Assembly (NCBI RefSeq): GCF_004299445.1
Contig: NZ_SCTC01000010.1
Coordinates: 1-36,637, forward strand
Length of the DNA: 36,637 nt
From: Phenylobacterium sp.
GTDB lineage: Bacteria; Pseudomonadota; Alphaproteobacteria; Caulobacterales; Caulobacteraceae
Direction of reading: 5' to 3'
This document shows, piece after piece, positions 18,075 to 26,290 of this stretch (positions within the stretch are counted from its first letter, which is position 1; every line of letters begins with the position of its first letter). The translations under genes were made by a program, and so were the position numbers. A model generated the notes under the pieces. It was not told the DNA's origin, made no database searches, and worked only from the letters and a program-made list of their open reading frames with translations.

Positions 18075-20192
18075 TCAACTGGGGCGGCCAGCGGCGTCGA
18101 TGGCTTTCACCACCACGCCGGAGGTCAGGATCGACGGCAGGATAACGGGATCGCCGCCCTTCGCGCCATACACGAGGTAGAGCGGCACGCCGGCGCGACC
18201 GAAGCGGGCCAGCTCGGCGGCGATGGCGCCGTCGCGCTTGGTCCAGTCGGCCTTGAGGTAGACGGCGTTGTTGCGGCTGAGCGCATCCGCGACCGATTTG
18301 GTCGACAGCGCGACCCGGTCGTTCACCTGGCAGCTCACGCACCAGGCCGCGGTGTAGTTGACCAGCACCGGGCGGCCCTCGGCCTGCAGCGCGGCGAGAC
18401 GCTCGGGCGTGTAGGCCTCGGCGTCCAGCTTCGCGGCCTCGGGCGCCGCTTCGGGCAGCGCGTAGGCGGGCCAGAATGCGCCGCCCACAACAGCGGTGGC
18501 GGCCAGGACGGTCGCGGCGGCGGCCACGGCGACGGGGCGCCCGCCGGCGGCGCGGCGGCGCTGGGCGATCCCGAACAGCCAGGCGGCCAGGGCCAGGACG
18601 ACCGCCGCGCCCAGGATGCGCGGCACCGCGTCCGAGCCGATCTGCACCGTCAGCACCCAGACCAGCCAGGCGACGGCGGCGTACATTGGAAACGCCAGCA
18701 GCTTCTTGAAGCCGTCCATCCAGGCGCCGGGGCGCGGCAGGCGGTTGATGAGCGCAGGCGCAAAGGCCACGGCGACGAAGGGCGCGGCGAAGCCCAGGCC
18801 CAGGGCCAGGAACACGGTGAGCGCCGCGACCGGCGTCTGGGTCAGCGCCCAGCCCAGGGCCGGGCCCATGAAGGGCGCGGTGCAGGGCGCGGCCACGGCC
18901 ACGGCGAGCGCGCCGGTAAAGAAGCTGCCCGCCAACCCCCCGCGTGACGCCAGGTTCGAGCCGGCGCCCTGCAGCGAGGTCCCCACCTCGAAGACGCCCG
19001 AAAGATTCAGGGCCACCAAGAGCATCAGCAGAGCGAGCGCCGCGACGACCGGGGGATCCTGCAGCTGGAAGCCCCAACCCACAGCCGAACCGGCGGCCCG
19101 GAGCGCGATGAGCAGCGCCGCCAGACCCAGGAAGGTGGCCAGAACACCGGCCCCGAACGCCAGCCCCTGTCGGCGCGCATCGCCATGGGCGCCGCCGTGG
19201 CCGGCCAGCGAGGCGGCCTTCATGGCCAGCACGGGGAAGACGCAGGGCATCAAGTTGAGGATCAGCCCACCGACGAAGGCGAAGGCTGCGGCGGACAGCA
19301 GCCCAAGATCGGCGCCGGCGGCGGCCGGGCCGGCCTTCGCCGGCGGCGGCCCAAGGCCGGCGGCGGCCGCGGGCAGCGGTCCCGCCGCGGCGGTCAGCTC
19401 ATAGCCCTTGCCGGCGACGACGAGCACCCCGCCCAGCTGCTTGGGCGGTGTCGGGCCCTGGAAGTCGTAGCCGGGGGTGATGCTGAGGGTCAGGCCCTCG
19501 GGGCCCCGGTCGATCGTCTGCGGCTTGGCGTGGTCGATGACGGTCCCGGCGAACGGGAAGAAGTAGGCCTCGGACAGGTCCGCGCCCTTCAGCGGCGCGC
19601 CGGTGATGGCGAGCTTCAGCGCGCCGCCCGCGACCTCGAAGGCGCCGGTCAGGCCCGCAGGCTTCGGCGCGTCGGCCAGCACCTTGGCGATCCTCGGGCC
19701 CCAGACGGGATCGGCGGGGGCCGGGCCGGCCGTCACCGGCAGGCTGAGCTCGAGACTCGCGCTCTCGGGGATGCAGATGTCGGCGCAGACCAGGAAGTCG
19801 GCCTTCGCCTTGAGCGTCACCGTGGAGCCCACCGCCGCGTTTGTCGGGACGGTCAGCCGGACGGGCAGAATCACCTCGTTCTCATAGCCGTAGTTCACCA
19901 GCGGGCCGATCGGCAGCCGATGAGGGACGGGCCAGGTGAAGTCCGAGGCGCTCCAACCGGCGGGCAGGGTCCAGGTCAGCTTGGTGGCCTCGCCGGAATC
20001 CCCGGCGTTGCGCCAATAGGTATGCCAGCCCTTCTGGATCTGCTGGCGCAGCGCCACGTCGAGGGTCTGGCCGGGCGTGACGCCCTGAGCCGACGCGACC
20101 AGCTCGGCCGTAAGGTGACCGGTGTTGACGGGTTGGGCCGCAGCCATCGCCGGAAGGAGGAGGGCGCACAGCAGGCCCAGCAGAAAACGCAT
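18075..20192 (-). CDS. scsB: ScsB/DsbD-family transmembrane thiol-disulfide electron transporter
   Basis: This protein carries electrons from cytoplasmic thioredoxin across the inner membrane to periplasmic thiol proteins. The 705-residue chain has a signal peptide (1-19), a large periplasmic N-terminal domain with a CX3C pair (Cys136, Cys140) and the GWHTYWRNAGDSG region, then a hydrophobic domain of about eight helices with the paired cysteines NLMPCVFP (Cys317) and AAPCTAPFMGP (Cys437), and a C-terminal thioredoxin domain with WCVSC (Cys618, Cys621). The long N-terminal domain points to ScsB rather than classical DsbD. The frame is open to 20339, but the ATG at 20192 with a GAGGTG ribosome site and signal peptide is the evident start. 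Confidence 0.88.
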   Translation of the reverse strand: MRFLLGLLCALLLPAMAAAQPVNTGHLTAELVASAQGVTPGQTLDVALRQQIQKGWHTYWRNAGDSGEATKLTWTLPAGWSASDFTWPVPHRLPIGPLVNYGYENEVILPVRLTVPTNAAVGSTVTLKAKADFLVCADICIPESASLELSLPVTAGPAPADPVWGPRIAKVLADAPKPAGLTGAFEVAGGALKLAITGAPLKGADLSEAYFFPFAGTVIDHAKPQTIDRGPEGLTLSITPGYDFQGPTPPKQLGGVLVVAGKGYELTAAAGPLPAAAAGLGPPPAKAGPAAAGADLGLLSAAAFAFVGGLILNLMPCVFPVLAMKAASLAGHGGAHGDARRQGLAFGAGVLATFLGLAALLIALRAAGSAVGWGFQLQDPPVVAALALLMLLVALNLSGVFEVGTSLQGAGSNLASRGGLAGSFFTGALAVAVAAPCTAPFMGPALGWALTQTPVAALTVFLALGLGFAAPFVAVAFAPALINRLPRPGAWMDGFKKLLAFPMYAAVAWLVWVLTVQIGSDAVPRILGAAVVLALAAWLFGIAQRRRAAGGRPVAVAAAATVLAATAVVGGAFWPAYALPEAAPEAAKLDAEAYTPERLAALQAEGRPVLVNYTAAWCVSCQVNDRVALSTKSVADALSRNNAVYLKADWTKRDGAIAAELARFGRAGVPLYLVYGAKGGDPVILPSILTSGVVVKAIDAAGRPS

Positions 20193-20227
20193 CGTCACCT
20201 CAAAGGCCAACCTGCCTTTACCGGCGC

Positions 20228-20256
20228 TATATGGCGCGTGGATGTCGCGGGCGCAA
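20228..20256 (-). promoter_or_regulatory. Candidate scsB promoter
   Basis: On the minus strand TTGCGC (20251-20256) and CATATA (20228-20233) are separated by 17 bases. They lie 36 bases before the scsB ATG in the only AT-rich patch of the divergent intergenic region. It would drive scsB and possibly the whole ten-gene minus-strand array. Pattern evidence only. Confidence 0.35.
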
Positions 20257-20329
20257 AGCAAGGCTCGACTCATGGCGTCCGGCGGCCATGATCTTGAGAA
20301 TCGCGTTCCGCCAGACCAGGAGCCTTCGC

Positions 20330-20722
20330 TTGCCCGCATCCTTCGACGACATCCAGATCGGCCAGGTGGCTTCGCTGGGCGCTGCAGCCGTCGACGCCGC
20401 CGCCCTCGACACCTTCGTGGCCGCCTTCACGCCGGGCTGGACGGTCGACCGGGGCGCGCCCGACGCCATGGTCTTCGCGATCTGGGCCAGGCTCGACGCC
20501 ATGGCCTCCAGCAACTTCAGCCAGACCAAGCGCCTCGGCGTCGACGCCCTGCGGTGGATGCGCAATCCGCCGCCGGGCGAACTGCTGCGCGGCCGGATGA
20601 CGGTGATGGCGAAGGATGCGGTCGGCGACGACAAGGGCATCGTCATCGCCCAGCACGACCTGCTCGACGAGGCCGGCCGGCTGGTCTTCTCGTGCCTGAC
20701 CCGGAGCGTGTTCTCGCGGTGA
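20330..20722 (+). CDS. MaoC-like hotdog-fold protein lacking the hydratase catalytic residues
   Basis: This 130-residue single-hotdog protein resembles MaoC/acyl dehydratases in its opening FDDIQIGQ and its second half (LGVDALRWMRNPPPGELLRGRM). The (R)-hydratase signature (Asp-x-x-Pro-x-His in the loop after the first helix) is replaced by AAFTPGWTVDRGAP, so hydratase activity is doubtful. The frame is open from 20231; the TTG at 20330 is chosen because AGGAG (20318-20322) lies 7 bases upstream and the protein then starts where MaoC homology starts. An ATG at 20288 is the alternative. It is divergent from scsB and convergent with the SapC gene. The ligand, if any, is unknown. Confidence 0.65.
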   Translation: MPASFDDIQIGQVASLGAAAVDAAALDTFVAAFTPGWTVDRGAPDAMVFAIWARLDAMASSNFSQTKRLGVDALRWMRNPPPGELLRGRMTVMAKDAVGDDKGIVIAQHDLLDEAGRLVFSCLTRSVFSR

Positions 20723-20782
20723 CGGCCCGCCCCTGAGGAAGGTGGCGGTGGGGCCAGGGCGCGGAGTCGGAGCGTGATCGCG

Positions 20783-20836
20783 ACTCCCTCACCCTGGCCG
20801 CTCATGCGGCTTGTCCCTCCCCTTCAAGGGGAGGGA
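20783..20836 (-). repeat. Palindromic interspersed repeat, copy 3
   Basis: On the minus strand this element has the same architecture as the copies at 5601 and 5686: the TCCCTCCCC/GGGGAGGGA stem (20815-20824 with 20826-20835), a second stem (GCCGC/GCGGC, 20797-20801 with 20806-20810) and an AGGGTGAGGGAGT tail. The second stem differs in sequence from copy 1 but keeps its pairing. Two further stems extend it: GGAGTCG/CGACTCC (20763-20769 with 20781-20787) and CCAGGG/CCCTGG (20754-20759 with 20792-20797). It lies between convergent genes and may act as a bidirectional terminator. Confidence 0.75.
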
Positions 20837-20847
20837 GGCATCCGCGG

Positions 20848-21645
20848 CTAGTTCACGTTGGCGGGCTGCTCAGCGGCGGCCTTGGTCATGGCCAGGGCGA
20901 TCAGACGGTCCCAGCCGACCAGCGAGTGCATGTGAGCGTAGATCTGGCCCAGCGCGCCGTTGTCGCGCAGCTCGATGAACTTCGCGTGCGGCAGGGCGTT
21001 CAGCTTCTCTTCCGAGACGCCGAAGTACTCGGCGATCCGCTGGGGCTCGCCGGGCGTGCCGTCGGGGTTCGCGGGCGTGAAGGTGGCTTCCTTCGTTTCG
21101 AACAGGTCCAGGTCCTTCAGGATCTGGACGAAGCCCATCGTACGCTGACGCTCGATCTCGAAGTTGTTGCAGAACTCGATGCAGTTCTTCGTGTACTCGG
21201 TCGGCTCGCCCTTCTCGTCGAAGAACGGCATATCGTAGCCCGACTCGACGATGAACTCGGCGTTGCGGTCGATGCACAGCACCATCTGCTTGTTCGCGTC
21301 GTCGTTGGCGAACACGAACGGATAGCGGCGCACGTAGGCCGGGATGTAGATGCCGCTTTCGAACGTGCCGTCGTCCTTGACGAACATGTTCTCACCCGAG
21401 TTCAGGCCCATCACGGCGATGGGCAGCTTTTCGTCGCCCACGAAGATGATCGGACCGGTCACGGCCGACAGCGGGAACTCGCCCACGGTCAGCGGAATGG
21501 CGTGGCCCGCCTTGGCGAAGCTGAACGGACCGTCCATGCGCTTCACGCCGAGCTTGGAGTGGAGTTCCTTCGCCAGCGGCTCGGGCTTGGAATAGAACAG
21601 GACGTTACCGGAGAGCTGGCCCGGCACTTGTTGGGCGGTGGTCAT
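20848..21645 (-). CDS. SapC-family protein
   Basis: This 265-residue protein matches the SapC family (Pfam SapC): SFAKAGHAIPLTVGEFP near the N-terminus, the IAVMGLNSGENMFV block, IPAYVRRYPFVF, and the C-terminal segment around LNALPHAKFIELRDNGAL. No signal peptide or membrane helix is visible. SapC was named from a Campylobacter S-layer locus, but the biochemical role is unknown; in Caulobacterales and Xanthomonads it recurs near TonB-dependent receptors and flavin-dependent halogenases, neither of which adjoins it here. It has its own candidate promoter. The start is the ATG at 21645. Confidence 0.85.
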   Translation of the reverse strand: MTTAQQVPGQLSGNVLFYSKPEPLAKELHSKLGVKRMDGPFSFAKAGHAIPLTVGEFPLSAVTGPIIFVGDEKLPIAVMGLNSGENMFVKDDGTFESGIYIPAYVRRYPFVFANDDANKQMVLCIDRNAEFIVESGYDMPFFDEKGEPTEYTKNCIEFCNNFEIERQRTMGFVQILKDLDLFETKEATFTPANPDGTPGEPQRIAEYFGVSEEKLNALPHAKFIELRDNGALGQIYAHMHSLVGWDRLIALAMTKAAAEQPANVN

Positions 21646-21719
21646 CTATCAGCCTTCAGAATTCATGGAGGCGCGACGCTCGGGTCCGGGGGCGTGCGGG
21701 CAGACGCGCAAGGTCGCCG

Positions 21720-21748
21720 CTTCTAGCCGATCCAGCTTTCGCCCGCAA
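21720..21748 (-). promoter_or_regulatory. Candidate SapC-gene promoter, Caulobacter housekeeping type
   Basis: On the minus strand TTGCGGG (21742-21748), 14 bases, then GCTAGAAG (21720-21727) match the Caulobacter sigma-73 pattern TTGACGS-N10-14-GCTANAWC at 7 of 8 -10 positions and 5 of 7 -35 positions. The leader to the ATG at 21645 would be about 70 bases. Pattern evidence only. Confidence 0.4.
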
Positions 21749-21819
21749 ATGTGACGGCGCGCTTGCGCGGGCGCGCGACCAACCCTTCAATCTCCGGCTT
21801 CTCTTCCAGGACGTTTCAA

Positions 21820-22584
21820 GTGCTCCGCTCTCTGCTGACCGCCGCCACGATCTGCGCGCTTTCCGCCTGCGCGACGGCGCCGTCCGACACGCCCGACGAT
21901 GTGTCGATGGGCCCGCGCGCCACCCAACTGACGGGCTACTTCGCGAGCAATCCGCTGGACGGCAAGGCCATCCTGGGCCCGCCGCCGGCCCCCGACTCCG
22001 CGCATGGCAAGGCCGATCGGACGCTCTACGACGAGACCCGCGCGCTGGAGGGCACGGCCCGGTGGAAGACGGCCATCCAGGACAACGACCTCTGGGGCGG
22101 CGGCGCGATCAAGCGGTTCTCGTGCGCGTTGGGCGTCGACATCAATGCGACGCAGACCCCCGCGGCCTGGCGCATGCTGCATCGGATGGAGCTGGACGTT
22201 CGCACCATCGGCACGCCGGCCAAGGACGCCTACGGGCGCCCGCGTCCGGTGATCGGCAACGACAAGCCGATCTGCGTGCCCCGCGAGGACTGGATGAAGA
22301 CCAACTCGTCCTATCCGTCGGGCCACGCGATGACCGCGTGGTCGTGGGCGCTGGTGCTGAGCGAGGCGGCGCCGGCGCGGGCCGACGCTCTGCTGACAGT
22401 AGGCCGCGAGTCGGGCGAGAGCCGGATGATCTGCGGCGTGCATTTCATTTCCGACGTCGAGGCCGGCCGCACGCTGGGCGCGGCGATGGTGGCGCGATTG
22501 CACGCGGACCCGGCGTTCGCCGCCGATCTGGCCCGTGCGAACCGCGAGATGGCCACAGCGAGGGTCAAGCCCCAGGGCTGCTGA
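21820..22584 (+). CDS. Class A acid phosphatase (PhoN/PAP2), lipoprotein
   Basis: This vanadium-haloperoxidase/PAP2-fold phosphatase hydrolyses phosphomonoesters in the cell envelope. All three phosphatase motifs are intact: KDAYGRPRP (KX6RP, Lys135-Pro143), YPSGHA (PSGH, 166-169) and SRMICGVHFISD (SRX5HX3D, Ser201-Asp212). The N-terminus MLRSLLTAATICALSAC is a lipoprotein signal with lipobox LSAC, so mature Cys17 is lipidated. The start is the GTG at 21820 with AGGA (21808-21811) 8 bases upstream; the frame is open to 21751, but that stretch is not protein-like. Length (254 residues) fits class A non-specific acid phosphatases. A hairpin follows the stop. Confidence 0.88.
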   Translation: MLRSLLTAATICALSACATAPSDTPDDVSMGPRATQLTGYFASNPLDGKAILGPPPAPDSAHGKADRTLYDETRALEGTARWKTAIQDNDLWGGGAIKRFSCALGVDINATQTPAAWRMLHRMELDVRTIGTPAKDAYGRPRPVIGNDKPICVPREDWMKTNSSYPSGHAMTAWSWALVLSEAAPARADALLTVGRESGESRMICGVHFISDVEAGRTLGAAMVARLHADPAFAADLARANREMATARVKPQGC

Positions 22585-22596
22585 GTCTGCGGCGAG

Positions 22597-22623
22597 CTGC
22601 CGCACCCCCGCGTGCGGGCAGTT
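22597..22623 (+). terminator. Hairpin after the acid phosphatase gene
   Basis: CTGCCGCAC (22597-22605) pairs with GTGCGGGCAG (22612-22621) with one bulge around a six-base loop, 12 bases after the phosphatase stop. Only a short TTAAT follows, so termination is likely but not strongly intrinsic. Confidence 0.45.
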
Positions 22624-22694
22624 AATCATTCTCCAAAGGTGCGGCGGATAGCAGTTTCGGGCGCGCCGCAGGGCGTGCGCCGTGTTCGGACCGT

Positions 22695-23300
22695 ATGCCT
22701 CTCGTCGCGAAGCCTCTGGCGAAGTTCAACCTGTCGCAGTCGGTGATCCTGCTGCTCGAGCATTCGCGCGCCGAGCAGGACCTGTACGGTCAGATGCTGT
22801 TCGGCTTCGGCGGCAAGCAACTCCACCGCTGCCAGACCCGTGAAGAAGCGAAGCTAGTCCTGGCCGGCAATCAGGTCGACCTGATCATTGTCGACGCTCA
22901 GCTGGGCCCCGACGACGAGGACGGATACACCTTCGTGCGCGAGCTTCGCCGGTCGGGCGCCGGCTTCGCCTTCCTGCCGGTCGTGATGATCACCGGCCAC
23001 ACGCCCAGCTCGCAGATCACTTTCGCCCGCGACAGCGGCGTGCATTTCGTGGTGCGCAAGCCGGTCAGCCCGGGTGTCCTGCTGGAACGCATCCTGTGGA
23101 TCGCCCAGGAGGCGCGGCCGATCATCGAGTGCGAGACCTACGTCGGCCCCGACCGTCGATTCCAGCGCCTGGGACCGCCCAAGGGCATTGAAGGACGGCG
23201 CGCAGACGATATGGACATGGAGGTGGGCGAACCCGAGGGCCCCGACCTGCACCAGGACGAGATCGATCAGCTCCTCCAACCCAAGAGAGTGGCCCTATGA
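22695..23300 (+). CDS. Single-domain response regulator with C-terminal tail
   Basis: This 201-residue protein has an N-terminal receiver domain (about 14-140): phosphoacceptor Asp67 in LIIVDAQL, switch Thr100 in VVMITGH, and Lys122 in VVRKPVS. The usual acidic pair after strand 1 is reduced to Glu-His (ILLLEHS), leaving one acid for magnesium binding. The tail holds YVGPDRRFQRLG, a GPDRR motif seen at the end of several alphaproteobacterial receivers, then an acidic stretch. No DNA-binding or enzymatic output domain is present, so it probably signals by protein contact. The stop overlaps the next ATG by four bases (ATGA), which ties the two products together. The pathway is unknown. Confidence 0.75.
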   Translation: MPLVAKPLAKFNLSQSVILLLEHSRAEQDLYGQMLFGFGGKQLHRCQTREEAKLVLAGNQVDLIIVDAQLGPDDEDGYTFVRELRRSGAGFAFLPVVMITGHTPSSQITFARDSGVHFVVRKPVSPGVLLERILWIAQEARPIIECETYVGPDRRFQRLGPPKGIEGRRADDMDMEVGEPEGPDLHQDEIDQLLQPKRVAL

Positions 23301-23767
23301 GCGAGGTCAAGGTCCACAAGGTGCAGTATCGCCTGGCCCGCCAACTCAAGTCGGGCGCGATGATTTCGACCGCCACCGCCCTTGGCGTGGCGAAGGACCG
23401 CGTGAAGAAGATCGAGCCGAAGGTCCTGGCGGCCATCGAAGAGGAGTTCGCCCGGCAGGACGCGGCGTTTGCCGACCTGAAGCAGGGCGAAGCGATCGGG
23501 CTGATCCGGATGTACGGCTCGACCAACCGGCTCCTGGGGCTGGCAGGCGGGGCGCACCGGCTGGAGAACATGGGCAAGGCCGCGCTCAGCCTCTGCGATC
23601 TCCTGGACGCCCAGAACGGCGTCGTGCCCGCCGATCTGCGGCCGATCCGGGTTCACCTCGACGCGCTGCGTATCCTGAAGACCGACCTTGACGAGCGCGA
23701 TCAGGCCATCGTGCTGGCCGGCCTCACGAAGGTGCGGACACACAAGGCGCAGCAGGCCAGCGACTGA
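23297..23767 (+). CDS. Small all-helical protein, possibly Hpt/CheE-like
   Basis: This 156-residue, predicted all-alpha protein is translationally coupled to the receiver protein upstream. After a basic N-terminus (VKVHKVQYRLARQLKSG) there are three or four amphipathic helices. The segment LGLAGGAHRLENMGKAALSLCDLLD (79-103) resembles the helix of alphaproteobacterial Hpt/CheE-like proteins, with His87 where a phosphohistidine could sit. I do not recognise it with confidence. The reasonable guess is a phosphotransfer or docking partner of the adjacent receiver; a non-catalytic scaffold is equally possible. It ends 6 bases from the convergent GNAT gene. Confidence 0.6.
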   Translation: MSEVKVHKVQYRLARQLKSGAMISTATALGVAKDRVKKIEPKVLAAIEEEFARQDAAFADLKQGEAIGLIRMYGSTNRLLGLAGGAHRLENMGKAALSLCDLLDAQNGVVPADLRPIRVHLDALRILKTDLDERDQAIVLAGLTKVRTHKAQQASD

Positions 23768-23773
23768 GGCGGT

Positions 23774-24297
23774 CTAGGGCCGCTTCGCCGCGAACACGAC
23801 GTGCCGGCGCAGAGGATGATCCTCCGGCAGGACGGTGTGGACGAAGTCGCGGGCCGGGTCGTGGGCCATCCCGATCCTTCGCATCACCGCCTGCGAGCGG
23901 ACGTTCGTGGCGGCGGTCCAGGCCAGGATCTCGTGCGTGTCGAGATTGGCGAAGCCCCAGTTCAGCGCGGCCTGCGCGCCTTCGGTGGCTAGGCCCGTCC
24001 CTTGCGCATCGGGCGACAACCGCCAGCCCAGTTCCAGCGCGATGGGCGCCGGCCCGGCCGTGTTACGGCGCAATCCGATCATGCCGACCAGCCGGCTGTC
24101 CGCCTTCCGCTCGGCGGCCCAGAAGCCGAAGCCGTCAGCGGCGATCTGGGCGTTGATGCGGTCCAGCGTGGCGTCCGACTGTTGGCGCGTGATCGGCCCG
24201 CCCAGCCATTCGTTGACGCGCGGATCACCGTTAATAGCGGCGAACGCCTCGCGGTCGGACTCGCGGAAGGCGCGCAGGATCAGGCGGTCGGTCTCGA

Positions 24298-24301
<4 letters not shown>
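23774..24301 (-). CDS. GNAT N-acetyltransferase, RimJ/RimL type
   Basis: This 175-residue acetyl-CoA-dependent acyltransferase starts with the classic TDRLILRAF and has the acetyl-CoA pyrophosphate loop in LSPDAQGTGLATEGA and the late NVRSQAVMRRIGM motif. The start is the ATG at 24301, which overlaps the aguB stop (ATGA); the open frame upstream is a shadow of aguB. As third gene of the aguA-aguB operon it might act on a polyamine or a protein amino group, but the RimJ/L family mostly acetylates protein N-termini and small molecules, and no specificity residue can be read. Confidence 0.85.
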
Positions 24302-26165
<1,864 letters not shown>

Positions 26166-26230
26166 CTCAGCACCCATCTGCCAAAGCGCGCGCATGTGGC
26201 CCCCGCGCAGGGTTGCGTCAAGCGACCCCC

Positions 26231-26266
26231 AAACGAAAGGGGCGGCTGCGTCGCCGCAGCCGCCCC
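26231..26266 (-). terminator. Rho-independent terminator of the TonB-receptor gene
   Basis: A perfect 12-bp stem (26239-26250 with 26255-26266, GC-rich, tetraloop TCGC) is followed on the minus strand by TTTCGTTT. It lies 24 bases after the receptor's stop codon and separates the receptor from aguA. This is the clearest intrinsic terminator in the window. Confidence 0.85.
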
Positions 26267-26290
26267 CCGCAGTTCAGGACCTGACGCGCG

